DNA of 64,000 bases from Nectonema munidae (taxonomy: Eukaryota; Nematomorpha; Nectonematoida; Nectonematidae). The stretch spans positions 434,001 to 498,000 of the forward strand of contig JAUIRK010000934.1 of the NCBI GenBank assembly GCA_030549495.1, read 5' to 3'. The translations under genes were made by a program, and so were the position numbers. The notes beneath the pieces were generated by a model, which was not told the origin of the DNA, searched no databases, and saw only the letters and a list, made by a program, of their open reading frames with translations. Positions 34,014 to 46,532 of the stretch are shown here, in pieces (position 1 is the first letter of the stretch; every line of letters starts with the position of its first letter).

Positions 34014-35792
34014 GTGTCGGCTGATTTTTATCAAGATTGTCAAAGTACTTTCAATTTGCCTGATATACTTCGTGGAGAGTACTTTAAAGTGATTGAAAAG
34101 ACTGACAGTGGAAAATGCCGTGCCAAATGTAAATTGTGTACTCAAAAAAACGTGGTATTGTCAGGATCTACTTTCGTCACATCAAACTTCATGGCACACT
34201 TGAAGAGGATTCAACATGATGCGCACAAATCCTTTATAAATTTGAAGCAGCAAAAGTCAATAGAAACAAATGCAAAAAAAAGCAGTGCAATACACAATTT
34301 CTGATTCCTTTACATGTACTCAAAATCATGGGAAAAATGCATTTCAGAGTTTATAATTGAAAATATTCTGCCGCTATCCACAGTAGTGTCTAAATCATTC
34401 AAGGCCCTTGATGGAAAAGTTTGTTCTCCTAGTTCTAGTAGAAAAAAGCTAACAAATTCTCTGGATAAGAAAAGCGAATTTTTAAAGTTGAAAATAAAAA
34501 AAATTCTTTACCAACAAAAATATGTTTGTACTACAACTGACGTTTGGTCGAATAGAAAAAGAAGTTTTCTTGGTGTCTCAGTGCATTGGATTGATGAAGA
34601 ATCACTTGAGAGAAAATCATGTGCATTGGCTTGTGAGCGACTTCATGGAGCTCATTCATATCAAGTACTTGCAGAAAAGCTCCAGAATATTCACGAGTTT
34701 TATGGTTTGAGCATTAACAAAATAACAAGGGCTGTTACCGACAATTTTGTGAAATGTTTCAATGAATTTGGCATTAAAACAGACTTCCAACAATCAGACA
34801 ATGACATTGATGAAGATGAAGTTGAGTTTCAGTCTTTTCCTAAAGTAGAAGTGGTCGTGAATGAAGATTTGTTGCAACAACAGATATAAAGAAATCGGTG
34901 ATTCCTGACAACCAAAAGAGAATCAAGCCAGCAGCAATGGCTAAAGCAAATGTCTTGTGGAAGAAATGTAACTATCCTAAATCAGCTGAAATCATTCAGG
35001 AAGTGTGTGGAAAGTCTTTGATCACACCGATCATAACGAGATGGAACTCCATGTACGACTCACTTTTTTGCCTTTTAGAAATTGAGATGGAAAAACTCCG
35101 CTATGTTTGTGATAAATTGAATTTGTCAACATTTAATGAGGTTGATAAACTATTTTACATCAATATTGTCAAATTTTAAAACCAATTGCACTAGCTCTAG
35201 ATTTTCTGCAAGCTGAACAGCAGTGTTTTTATGGTCACATCCTTCCTGTGATTCGAAAAACACACAAAGATGTCCTTTGTCTCAAAAAAATGACTTGAAA
35301 TGTCTTGCAGCAGACCTCGAAGCTATAATATTGGGATTGAAAAACGATTTTCCGACCTTATTGAACAACATAATTATGCTACAGATGCAATGATTTGTTA
35401 TAACTATCAAAATGAAACAATTAAAAAAAACAGATACAAAAAATAATTAATAGAAAAGTTAGATAGAAATAAACTAATTGAAAAATGACTTTCACAAAGA
35501 TCAAAACAAAGCTTCCCTTTTTACATTTTCTGATGAAGAAGACAAAGATCAAGATTCAGCAAAAAAGCAAGCTTCTTTAGAAGTCTCTCAATACCTGAAT
35601 GATCCATCAAATGATATTGATTCATTGAAAAAATATCCATCAATAAAAGACATTTTTCTGAAATATAACACTGCAATCCTTTCTTCTGCACCCGTTGAAA
35701 GGTTATTTTCATTTACTTCTGTGATTCTTCAACCAAACGATAAGAACTTTGATAATTCGCTATTATTGAAGGCAAATTTAAAATTTTTATAA
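34014..35792 (+). pseudogene. Broken BED-finger hAT transposase
   Basis: Successive frames give a BED zinc finger (CRAKCKLC ... HLKRIQHDAH, 34014-34304), then the catalytic region (CTTTDVWSNRKRSFLGVSVH and ITRAVTDNF, 34314-34889), then a middle part with ITRWNSMYDSL (34898-35179), and the hAT C-terminal motif SSAPVERLFSF (35478-35792). The segments lie in different frames with stops between them, so the copy is dead: at least three breaks. The first segment has no ATG; it follows a splice-acceptor-like TTGGAATAG, suggesting the BED exon was spliced. This is a plain DNA transposon and not a host gene. Confidence 0.85.
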
Positions 35793-35849
35793 TCAGAGTC
35801 ATTTGATTGATATTATCTTATTGTTTAAATTTTTTAAATAAAAGTAATT

Positions 35850-35967
35850 AAAAAATAATTATAAGAACGTTTTATTGTTAATTATTAATTATAAATTAAT
35901 ATCTTGAATAAATAGTGAAATGTAATTATTAATAATTACACAAAGTCGTGTAATTGTCCCATGTCTG
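35850..35967 (+). repeat. Candidate right end of the BED/hAT element
   Basis: AT-rich TAATTATTAATAATTAC repeats close with AATTGTCCCATGTCTG at 35967, which read inward begins CAGACATGGGACAATTAC, a hAT-style terminus. The matching left end was not found, so the boundary is tentative. Confidence 0.4.
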
Positions 35968-36018
35968 TTGCATTCTAATATTATTTCAAAAAACGTATGC
36001 GATTATTTAATTAGAGCT

Positions 36019-36090
36019 GCAAAAATAAAAAAGACAAAATGGAATCTCTAAAAGACTAATTAGAATTGAAAAAAGACAAAATAAATCTAA
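36019..36090 (-). repeat. Dispersed GACAAAATAGAATT units
   Basis: Two units (AAAAAAGACAAAATGGAATC and GAAAAAAGACAAAATAAATC) match the array at 12741-13705, including the side motif AGAGATTCCATTT in reverse complement. Confidence 0.5.
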
Positions 36091-37358
36091 AAATGATATA
36101 GAATTTTATCACACCTGAAAAATATCATGACTATTAATTTTGAATACCTCTGACTCCAATTTAAAATGTGAAAACATTTTTCCCGAAACTGAAGTTTGCA
36201 ACAAATAAATCAACATATTAAATAAATGAAGAAAATTTTAAAGCAGTAAATAACCTTGAAATAGAGAGAAAATAAATAAATCGCATTAAATTATGACATT
36301 TTTCAGTTTTGTGCTTTTTATGGTACGCACTGGATACGTTTTATTTCACGATAATTTTTTTTAGTTTTTGAAATTGCATACCAAAGCAAAACAATTTTTT
36401 TTACGAAACAATGAATGCTTCGATAATTTCTAACTTTTAGACGGGTGAAAAATGGCCCAAACTCGAAGATATTTTTATTTCACCATATGAGCATAAAGTA
36501 TACGAAAGGAACGCAAATTTTCTTCGGATTAAGTGACCTGAGATGTGATTTGGGTTGGCCTGATGTAAATGATTCATGGTCATCAATTAAATACTATACT
36601 GTTTGGTGTTTGAAATATATTATTTTACCACCTATTTCAGGTCTATGCTGAATAACATTAGTATTGCTTCAACTGGACACATACATAAGATTCAAATCTC
36701 GAGTTAAGATTTCTTGTTTTCGAATAGATTTTAGTTTTGCCTATTTTTAATGAAGACATAATTTTTTATATTAACAATATTTAAAGAGAAAAAAATGAAA
36801 TAATGGTATTGAAGTGAAATACACAAATGAGATTTAATCGAATAGGATTATTTATTTTCGCATAAATGAGATAAAAAAAATAGACATTGGTAACAAGAAA
36901 AAGTTAAATTAGGTAATTGAAGAGATTTAAGTTTCCAGGATAGTAATAAAAATCGCAAAGGACTTATGAAATGATTAACTACCATAAATATTTAAAGATC
37001 TTTTCATTTGTTGTTTTTGAGGATCAAGTACTACATCACTCAAACTGATAGGATGGAAGTAAATCATTTAAGCAAATCATTAGGCTTTGAAAGAATTCAA
37101 TTTGAACAAAATGAAGCTAAATTTTTTTGAAAAAATCTCATGAAAAAAATTTAACTAAAAACGCACTTTGAGTGAAAACGCCATTTTGTTTGAAAAGCAA
37201 AATAAGAGGACCTTAAAGTGGAAACGGAGGAACAAAGTAAAAATGCTACATTTTTAAGTATTTACTTTGCTGTCCATTTTTGGTTTTTGATATAGTAGTT
37301 AACTTTATGATTAGTAAAACAAATTTTTTTCATATTTACTTTTCTAGATGGTTAATTC
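36091..37358. other. Intergenic DNA with nothing recognised
   Basis: AT-rich sequence with a few short frames and no recognisable protein, RNA or transposon boundary. Confidence 0.5.
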
Positions 37359-37794
37359 CAGGGCAGATATAAGTCATAAAAGTTATAGTTGAAAATAATT
37401 AAGAAAAAAAAGTTCCGACTTTTTATTCATTCTTTTTTAGTTCTTGACGTTTTGAGACTCCGGAATTAATTTGTAACACCTTTTTTTAAGTCATAAAAAG
37501 TCATATTCTTGACGTTAGGTCATAAAAGTAATATTTTCAAGTTAGGTCATTTTTTCCTAGTTTACAAAATTAGGATGGTATTTCTGGATAAAAAACCTAT
37601 AATAATATTACTGTTTCCTTTTTTACATATCGTTCAAAACATATTCGAAGTTATAGTTACGATTGATTAAATAACATTATTTTTTTTTGTACTTCTGGTT
37701 ACGATTAAGGTCATATTTTTTCTCTAAAAGTCATAAATTCTAACTCAAAAAGTTATATTTTTTTGAAAATAAAGTCATATTTGTGTTTGCCCTG
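37359..37794. mobile_element. 436-bp MITE with AAGTCATAAAAG subterminal repeats
   Basis: Ends are CAGGGCAGATATAAGTCATA and, inward from the right, CAGGGCAAACACAAATATGA. AAGTCATAAAAG-like units recur near both ends. TTAATT is present on both flanks, next to the ends, though not as a perfect 8-bp duplication. The CAGGGC terminus and repeat design resemble the 22379-23390 element, so a related hAT-type family is likely. Confidence 0.65.
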
Positions 37795-38777
37795 TTAATT
37801 ACTGCTTTCAATATTTTTGAATATAATGTAAACCCTAATTTTACAACTTAATATAGTAGCGTCAGTGATAAGTTAACGAACACTGCTTATAAACGTGCAA
37901 ACATTCCAAGCAACCGGTTTGAGCCGCAGCAATTACATTTTTTTACTTCCAATCTTGACCTAAGAGTTGCTGGCCAGGTCCTTTAATTGATATATTTGAC
38001 ACTTACTCCACTTTTCTAGAGATTCACATAAAAGTAATAGTTTATAGTATTTATGATGTAGTTATCAAAGCATTTTGTTCATTCAGTAGAAAGCGCGTAT
38101 AAAAATCAAGTGATTTTGTTATCAGCCGTTTTGTGTGATCAAAATTCTCGTAAACTTTCATAAAGCATCCAGAGGTTGTTTTATAGTAGGATACCTAAAA
38201 CCCTACACTACTGCTTTGTATCCCTGCGCGACCATTCATGCTTTGATTCCAATTGACCGTCAAGCCCATCTCCACCTCACTTTTTCTTGTCAACACGGAT
38301 TTTTTTCTTGCTATATATTTGATCATTCTTTAGGTTATTTTTTCTAAATTGTAATATCGAGTCTGTTGATCGTTTGAAAATAATTTATTTACTTACACTA
38401 AAAAATCAGTTTATATTCTAAACACAATTAAAATCTGTCCCAAATTAGAAACACTTTTCAGCTAATTGTAAATTTTAAATTACACGTGTTTTAAAAAAAG
38501 GTGTTTAAATTTTACGTGTTTTAAGAAATTCCGTTTAAAATTAAAGTGTTTAAAAATAATTTGTTTACAATATAAATGCGAAACTTTCTCAAATTTGAAT
38601 TCACTGAAGTTGAATATAGTTTTCAATTTATAAACAACACTACTCCAAGCTTGATTTATTGCCTTCTTTTTCAATGTTTGTGATAAGAAAAAAAATCTTT
38701 TTCAATCTTAAAAAATAAATAACCAATAAAAATAGAGTGGAAACAAAACGTATACAAATTCAATATTTTCCAGGAAA

Positions 38778-39901
38778 TTAATATTTCATTATGATGTCGT
38801 TGAGAGTATTTATTTTCGATGTCTGAATAAAAGCACGTCTACTCTTCAACGTGAATCTCTCGGCTTTGAACATTTTTTGTTTCTCTTGTAAACTTTTTAT
38901 TTTGGTGCACTCTTTTTCCAAAAAAATCATTGCTTCTGCTTCATTCATTGTATCATCTTCTAAATATAATGAATGATTCAATGTAATAATCAAAAAAAGC
39001 TTAAGGCATTTACCAACTATGTTCAAGTTCAAAACGGTCCTCAGTTTTTTTCTTCAAGTTGCTTTGCTATTCACTGCTTTTCTTTTTCCACTTAATTTTT
39101 TGGGAAAGAGATTTTGAGTTGAAATGTGTCTTAAAAAATTTGAAAAATAAAAAATTTATATAACAGCAGACATTTTACCCATGGATTTTTTTCCGTCTTT
39201 GAAACAAATAGAAGGATATAAATTTTATAGTTTTTTTTCCAACTTTTATTCTTTATGCCTTTTGTTGATAAAAGATAGTAATCGGTTTCTTCAACAAACT
39301 TGTCAAACCCTTGAATATTTCGCTTCTCTTCAAGATGTTCTGGATAGATTTAGAGTAGGCTGGAGTCTACGAAAACAAACATTTAAAACCTTTATATAAC
39401 GTAGATGTTGAGAGTAACTTCAAAATCAACATTTGAATGCATTGTGGCTCTGAATGTTTCACAACTTGTCGAAGCTTGATCAATGCCTATACCTGAAAAT
39501 CACAACAAATTCAAAATCACATAATATCAAAATGTTTTTTAAATTTCACTTCGTCGTAAGTTGTGGAGAATTCAGATGCTTGTGGATAAGTTTCAAGAAG
39601 AGGTTGATTCTTTTCGGACATTTTTCCCCTGACTTTCTCAGCCAAAATCATTATTTTTCTGGCTAATCCTATTTATCCTGGAATTAAGGTTCTTACATCC
39701 TGGTCGCTCAAGTTCTTTAAATCTATCAATTTCATTTAATAAAAATACACAAGGATATTAAAAGATTATTTTATATTAAAAATTACATTCAATCGCTTCC
39801 TTTATCAGAGGAGAGACATCAAATTGGTCCAAAATATTTGTCAAGTTTTGTACAGTCGTTTGATCATTGATCAGCTCACTCGCAGCATTAATCCATTCCA
39901 T
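38778..39901 (-). pseudogene. Spliced gene remnant, SAM-like segment and coiled coil
   Basis: I do not recognise the family. Read on the minus strand, pieces are: 39776-39901, MEWINAASELINDQ then VQNLTNILDQFDVSPLIKEA; 39517-39735, MKLIDLKNLSDQDVRTLIPG, one in-frame stop, then IGLARKIMILAEKVRGKMSE; 39253-39366 after a TTTTCGTAG acceptor, TPAYSKSIQNILKRSEIFKG; and a final exon 38778-38959 after a TATTTAG acceptor, charged and probably coiled-coil, ending LNDIIMKY and stop. A donor GTAAATG follows 39014. The LSDQDVRTLIP stretch resembles the second half of a SAM-like domain. An N-terminal exon near 40200-40255 (MTHTAKTDEPSLDTNGSQ) is possible. Confidence 0.4.
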
Positions 39902-40346
39902 TGAAGAAGTGAGTTATGACCAAAAATCAAAAACAAAAGAATTAAAGATATTTTTCTTTCAATAATAGAATTTTGAAGAGGCTTGTGTGCTCATTTTGAC
40001 TAAAATGTTGTAATTTCATATTTTTAAAACAATTTTCCAAACATTAGTAACTTCGAAAATACTTCGAATTGATCTAGACATTTTTTTGCTTTATAATCAT
40101 CAAATAGAGACTGGGGCACAAAGTTTTTCTTTTAATTCAAAGCATTGAAAATATTGACAACAATTGAAAATTTTTACATGTGCTAAAAAAATAATTCTGC
40201 CTTGAGATCCATTTGTATCGAGACTTGGTTCATCAGTCTTAGCAGTGTGTGTCATATTGAGATAACAGTTTATAACTAGTTATCAAAAAAACTCAAAAAA
40301 AAGAATTATTTTGAAAAATTCTGATTTCAGGATTTTTGTTCTAAGA

Positions 40347-41009
40347 CAGTAGTTCTCAAACTTTTTGACCTCAAGTAACCTTGGCTTGAAAATTTTCCTA
40401 ACGAACCCCCACCTTCCCAATATTGGAAATATGTATTTTTTGGGTAAAGCTTTCAGTGAACAATAATTCTGAATGTAAAACAATAAGATAACTTTAACTC
40501 AAACTGTTTATTTAAAAACATAAAAAATTTGGGGTCTTTTCGTTTAGACTGCCACATCAAGAAATCACCATTTTTTGTGCCTTTTATAGTTAATTATATT
40601 TATTTATTAAGTTGTATTATTTATTATAGTTATTAATATTATAGCAACCAGGACATAACTATAAAATGCAGACGAAATGGTGATTACTTGATGTGGCCGT
40701 GTAAACGAAAAGTCCCAAAATTTAAAATTATAACTTGAAAACAAAGGAAAATAGTGTTTTTAATTTTATCATACTAACAACTATAAGTGTCAAGGATGTG
40801 CCCACTTTTTTTACCAATTAAAACAATTTTTGATAAAAAAAATAAATGCGTGTAACCATTTTAAAATTGAGTTAGACAAAAAAATCATGGAACTAATTTT
40901 TTAATCAATTTTTAATATATTTTTCATGTAAGTTTTAAATTTTCGTGAACCTTTGGAAAATTTCTTACGAACCCCCAAGGGTTCGCGAAGTCCAGTTTGA
41001 GAATCCCTG
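40347..41009. mobile_element. hAT MITE with perfect 8-bp duplication
   Basis: A 663-bp element. Ends are CAGTAGTTCTCAAACTTTTT and, inward from the right, CAGGGATTCTCAAACTGGAC. The duplication TTCTAAGA is perfect (40339-40346 and 41010-41017). The CAGTGGTTCTCAAACTTT terminus is typical of the Charlie/Tip100-like hAT MITEs of many animals. A related fragment (TTTCTCAAACTTTTTTCATA) lies at about 43823. It contains a foldback element at 40526-40723. Confidence 0.9.
40526..40723. mobile_element. Foldback element nested in the hAT MITE
   Basis: About 65-bp inverted arms around a short AT loop. The left arm has TTTTCGTTTAGACTGCCACA and the right arm, inverted, has TTTTCGTTTACACGGCCACA; both continue TCAAG-AATCACCAT and CTTTTATAGTT or ATTTTATAGTT. 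Arm identity is high, so it could form a long hairpin. No coding sequence. Confidence 0.75.
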
Positions 41010-41810
41010 TTCTAAGATGTAAAGTTGAAAAAATTCACTATCTTCTACGGAACCTAACTGTATTAAGATAAAAGTGATATACCGAGTGTGTGAGCCAAAG
41101 AGTTGCATACGAGTTTGTTAGGCCAAGCATAAGTATAAGTTAGAGATGATTTCACGGATCAAAATCGGAATAGAGCTTCTGAGTTAGTAAAAGAATGGAA
41201 GCAAAAAGAGTGAAGGGAAAAAAATGAAACCAGCTGCGATCACGTAGTTTATATAGAATAAGAGTTCAAAAATTTATAGGAAAAGAGACGTAATATGTCA
41301 GTTGAAGTAAGGCCAAATAAGGAGTGATTTAACAGGAATCACATTTTGAAATTGATAGCAGTGAAAAAGCATAAAATTTTTCCAAAAACTATACCTACGT
41401 AGGTTTGATGTAGGAATGAATCTTAGAGGAATATTGAAAACTATGTGAAGAAATGAGATGGATTGATGTACTGAGAAGGAAATGATAATAATTCTTTAGT
41501 ATGAAACTTCGCTAGATCATTTTTGCACATCTGTTTTTGTTGCATCATACCAACCATCTTTATATCTGCATAAAAAGTATAACTGGAGTGTATAAAGTGT
41601 TTTTATTTTTGTGTTGAAATTTAAACACTAATTTTAAATTTACTTTGTTTAGTTATGTGAAAAGTGCTTTAGTATTATCATCAAACAAAATCAGCAAAAG
41701 ACAAACTTTTAACATATGTGTTGACTGTTGAGGTTTTAAGCACGTTTTAAACACAATAAAAACTAAGCACCTATTTTTCCGTTTAAATTCTAAACACACT
41801 TTTTACAGTG

Positions 41811-42534
41811 ATATAATCCAATAAATCTTTCAATTTTCTAAAACTTTTCTTGTAAAAAAGGGAAGTTATTTCAGCGTTACCACAGAAGTTATATCTTTTA
41901 TAATGAATAAGTTAAAATTGGACCTTGGATTTTTCATAATTGTAAACGAAAGTTAATCTTGAATAAACGCCGAATATGGAAATATATCAACGTTTATTGA
42001 AACAGTCCATTTCGGTTTTGGCTCACACCGTTTTCAAGTTCACGAAGAAGACTTGAAGAGTGTGTAGTTGAAGTGTATAGAAGCATAACAAAAACTAAAA
42101 CTCTAACAAAAAAGAGTTTTTGTTACCTTTCTACAAATTTGGAAACGAAAGCTTTAAATATTTTACCGTTTCTAAAAAAATTTTTCAGAGTATGTTATTT
42201 TTTTTTATAGAGAAGAACACTTTGTTTATTCAAAGAGAAATAACTTCTTATTATTATCATCATTGAATTTTTTTCCAAAATACAGACAAATTATTATTAT
42301 GGATGCTTCTTGATTCCATTCATGATATATGGGCAAAAAACTTAAACAATTGAACAAAGTAAAGATGCTATATTTTTATGTATTGATTTTGCAGTCCATT
42401 TTGGAATTTGATAGTAATGCAAAGTGTACTGTTAGTGGATAAAAAAATTTTGCATCCTATATTTACAATTTAGTTGTTCAGGCCTAACGTAAACACTGTT
42501 TAATTTATTTCAAATTAAAAACTTTTTTCATTTG
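41811..42534. other. Intergenic DNA with nothing recognised
   Basis: AT-rich sequence without a supportable exon, RNA gene or repeat boundary. Confidence 0.5.
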
Positions 42535-42671
42535 TCAGTATTGCATCCAAACGATGAATGATCTTTCATAGCTAAAGAGATGACAATCGTATATATAGTC
42601 ATGATGGGAATTGAACCCAGACCAACTGTATCAAAACCCTATATTTCAATCACCGGGACATCTACCGATAA
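42535..42671 (-). mobile_element. SINE A (minus copy)
   Basis: On the minus strand the head reads GTAGATGTCCCGGTGATTG, then GGTCTGGGTTCAATTCCC (degenerate B box), followed by the tail stretch matching GCATCC and CATAGCT of the copy at 10611-10790. Diverged but near full length. Confidence 0.7.
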
Positions 42672-43054
42672 AAATTACGTATTTAAAACCAATTCCAACA
42701 TATTCCTGAAAAGTTGAAGCATTTGCTCAATCATTTAAATTTGACATTTTATTGTAGATTAATCATTACTCTGAAAAAAATTTCTTTGTTTTAAGCAGGA
42801 CACAGCCTATTTTATGCATAATTTACTATAGCAACCTTGAAAAAAGTTTTTTGTCTATCATCTGGGGAGTCCACACACGGCCCAGTGCCTTGTTACCTTG
42901 AAATAGTTCTCAAAAAATGTCATCCCGCATTCTCGGACTGAAATCAGTAAATGCCCATGTGTACTCATATATATATATATATAAGTATGCATAATATTTG
43001 GTATATAAGGTGAAAACCTTTTTGTCTGATAACATTTTTTGGCAAATAAACATC

Positions 43055-43112
43055 ATTGTTGGTATCACATCCGAGGGAAGAATAATCTTCTAGACTAGAC
43101 CCCCCCCCCCAT
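43055..43112 (-). repeat. SINE A tail fragment beside a C run
   Basis: GGTATCACATCCGAGGGAAG is the inverted tail of SINE A. It is followed by a short C run at about 43099-43110. Confidence 0.5.
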
Positions 43113-43482
43113 TTTTGCGACATAAACATATTTCAAACAATTTTAGTTTGTTTTTATGAAACAGGATTTGTACTTCAGATCGGCAGGATGATCTTAAGTT
43201 TCCTTACGTAATACAAGTAATACTAGTCAATATAAGCATGTATTTTCAAGGATTTCGTACATTGAATATTCAGAAAAAGATCATTTTTAACAAAAATGTT
43301 ACCAAATCGCTACGGAGTAAATTTTATTTTAGACCACCCCTGAAACATATGCCTCTTGAAAAAATTGGTGCGCACACTTTTGAAATTGCTGTAGAAATTC
43401 ATACTTTTACTCGTTTTCAATTATAATCGGCGTTTTTCGAATTTAAATACTTTATTGGGACTTGAAGCAATTGCAATTTGCC

Positions 43483-43515
43483 CAATTGTCTTTTTTCAAT
43501 TCTATTTTATTTCGT
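43483..43515 (+). repeat. Dispersed TTTTTTCAATTCTATTTT unit
   Basis: A single unit of the family seen at 12741-13705. Confidence 0.45.
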
Positions 43516-44227
43516 ATTTTATAGAGAGCGTTTAGAACTTAAAAAAGACATGTTAGAAGTAAAAATGTTATATATTAAAAAAAATTTTAAAAATTGGAGT
43601 ATTTAGAAATGATAAATATGGTCATAAAAAGTGCAAAGCGTAAATCCCATATTCGAGAAGGTGTATTTTCATTGATGATAAAATTTCCCCAATCTATCTT
43701 AAAAAGAGAAAAAGAAATGAAAGTATTCATAAAATTCTTTCAGCTTGGCAAATCATTATTAAATTTTTTTCAAGCATAACTTCTACTTTTAAAAAATCTT
43801 GATCAAAGAAATAATTTAATGTTTCTCAAACTTTTTTCATACCTCGAGCTTTAATACCCTTGAGTAAATTTTATATTTTTTGTGCACCCTAATCCATATG
43901 TTTTAATAAAAGACAGAACTCGCTATGAATTAGTTCTCTTTGTACACCAATTTGAAAAGATTCTGCTATCCCTGTTGCTTCTCTCTAAGTAAGTTTGCTT
44001 GCACTCACTGCCTTGTCTAGACAGACAGACTCACTCTCAGCATCATGATGATATCGCTGTCATGATGAATCAAAAAGTTGTATATACCAAGAGACTTTGC
44101 TTATACTTTTGCTGATGAAATTCAATTAATATTTATCCTACTCCTGATTTTAGTATTCAGCCATTGTATTTTGAATGAAAGCTTGCTTGCACGCATGCAC
44201 GCATATACCCCTACATTTTGTTCTCTT

Positions 44228-44310
44228 AGCAAAGGGGCTTGAGTAAGGTTGGTTAGGTACTGGGTTTCGATAACTCAAGGTCTTGGGTTCGATCCCCCTG
44301 GGTCTTATCA
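44228..44310 (+). mobile_element. SINE B head
   Basis: GAGTAAGGTTGGTTAGGTAC, then ACTCAAGGTCTTGGGTTCGA with an intact B box GGTTCGATCCC. The 3' body of the family is missing after about 44310, so this is a truncated copy. It is not a tRNA gene because no acceptor stem pairs. Confidence 0.75.
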
Positions 44311-45099
44311 TTGATAAAATTCCATGTGTTCTTTGCGTCATCCTCTAAAAGTAAAATTATGAGAAATAGTAAATGAAAGAGTAAAAAGCGCATATACTTC
44401 AACAAGCCCCTTATATTTATTTCATTTTGCTAAATGTTTTTGTAAAGTAAGGCGATCAGTTAGGAAAATCACATGTCGTCTACCTGTCAATTTGATAAGT
44501 ACTTCGTAGATCATTACTCTTCTTGTGAATCGCGTCCTTTTTCGTGGCTTAAATTTTCCAAATTTTGACTTTACATGGAAATGGCTGAACATTTTCTCCA
44601 AATCGCAACAAGTTAAATCCTTTAGAAATCAAAATGTGAGCGGCCAATTTGAACGTCAAAGGAAGAAATACTGCGCAAAATGATTCCAATAAGAAGATAA
44701 AATTTCTATAACTTTGAAACTGATGTTAAATCCTTTCAACTTTCTTTTGATGATATAAATTATTCAGAACTGAGTGATATTCAATCATCAATGATATATA
44801 GCTTGTTTTTGCCTCATGATGTATTGTACCTTATCTTAAACTATTTGAACTTAACAAAAATCGATTAGAGCTATTCTTGTAAAAACTGTTGAAATGTAAA
44901 TTTGTGATAATTATACCTTGCCAACTATTCACCGTGTTATATAAAAGTCAATTCTCCATTTTTTTCTCTGCTAATCATTATGTTCGAACATAACAATAGC
45001 GTTTATCGCATCTTTTCAACATCTCTTCTTTTAAAATTAACCTTTTCTTCATTTTTGAAAATTTTAAGTTGTAATGTGCATCTTCATTCCATTTTTAGT

Positions 45100-45180
45100 A
45101 GGGTAGGCAGCCTCCAGAATCGAACCCAGACCATCTGAATCAAAACCCTACGCTCCCACCACTAGACCATCTGTCGACAA
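45100..45180 (-). mobile_element. SINE A head (minus copy)
   Basis: On the minus strand: GACAGATGGTCTAGTGGTGG (A box), then GATGGTCTGGGTTCGATTCT (B box). Very close to the head at 10611. The tail is absent. Confidence 0.75.
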
Positions 45181-46532
45181 ATCTGAAATAGTTTATCCAC
45201 ACAACAAATAAGCAATAATGTTGCAAAAAAATAGATTCTTTTGTAATAGAACTAAAGTATTTTTCTTCGATATTTGTCGTTAACAGCCAATAGAACTCTT
45301 AGGCTAGCTAAAATGTTTGGATAAAATTTAGCAAATGTTCTAAATACAGATCAATACTTATAGATAAAAGGCCATTGGAATTGTGGATGAAAAAATGTCA
45401 ACTTATAAGAAGCATTTTTTTATTTGAGTTACATTTATCTTAACATCCTTAAAGGTTCGAAAATACCTTTTTTTATATTCAGTACTTGGAAATGATGAAT
45501 TGAATGATGATAAAAAAAAGATGATTTTGCAATAGTGGCATAATTAAATAGTACGAAATTTTTGAAAGTGGTTTTTAATTTATGATATCTCGCAATACCA
45601 TTGGTTAAAAAAGGTAAAAAAAATATTTCCCTTTGTTATTACATTTCTTTATGAAAAGATTATAATTTTTTCGGAAACATGTTCCTTGAAACATTTATTT
45701 TCTAATCAAGTAAGTAATGGGTAGTTGCTTATCAAGTGTCCTTCCTATCAAAACATTTGCCCTAAAATATGTTACGTTAATCAAAAATTAAATATATTTT
45801 ATATTAATAATCAAAATATGTACTTTCGTGAACTGACAAAAAATGTGAAACTTAAACAATAATGTAATTCTAGGATGCTTTAAATTGGGCAACAGGTTAT
45901 TAGATGCTAGAAGTTTTTTATTCAAATATAACATAGGTTTTAATTTTTTTGATTTTACGGCTTCCATAATGACTTTATTAAAAAAAGGACATTTTTTGAC
46001 TTCTGTAAAACATAATTTGTAAAATAAATGAATATTTGGTGAATAAAGAGAAAATGATTATATAAAAAGAATAACCACATTCAAACTTTTTTTGATGAAG
46101 CATAGTTTTTGCAAATTTTCGCATATGAGTTTATTAGCTTACTTCAATATAGCGATGTAGCAAAGGAAAAATAAATCAATAGAGACTAATATATAAATTA
46201 GGCGTAGTGGATACAGGAAAGTGGAAAATCTACAATGTTTTGATTTGTCTGAACAAAACAACTTCATACTCTTTTTTCATCTTTCTATTCATACCGAAAA
46301 TATTTAAAAGAATGAAGTGAACTTGTTATTGAGAGTAGTAGTGTACTTTTTCTCAGGCATTTTGTCATTCGGAATGTGGTGTGTTTGATGAGAATGCTTT
46401 TTAGTTTAACAAAATTAAATACTTTCTCCAAGTTAAAATGAATTTTATGAATATGGAAACAATGTGTCCAAAAGTTTTGGATTTTATTAGGTTGTATTTT
46501 AAACTATTTACTCTTTTCATGTGTTAATTTTC
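45181..46532. other. Intergenic DNA with nothing recognised
   Basis: AT-rich sequence without a supportable feature. Confidence 0.5.

Larger units (their letters stand above)
38396..41810 (-). mobile_element. 3.4-kb terminal-inverted-repeat element carrying a decayed gene
   Basis: The left end begins CACTAAAAAATCAG and then TTCTAAACAC. The right end, read inward, begins CACTGTAAAAAGTG and then GTTTAGAATTTAAAC. Both flanking zones are full of GTGTTTAAA/TTTAAACAC units (38480-38570 and 41600-41800). The interior holds minus-strand coding remnants (38778-39901) and a later hAT insertion (40347-41009). CACT termini recall CMC/CACTA-type elements, but no target duplication is clear and no DDE transposase motif was recognised, so the superfamily is open. 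Confidence 0.5.

Noticed and set aside
43594-43779. 61-codon plus frame, Lys-rich
   Set aside because: No domain, no splice context, no second line of evidence.
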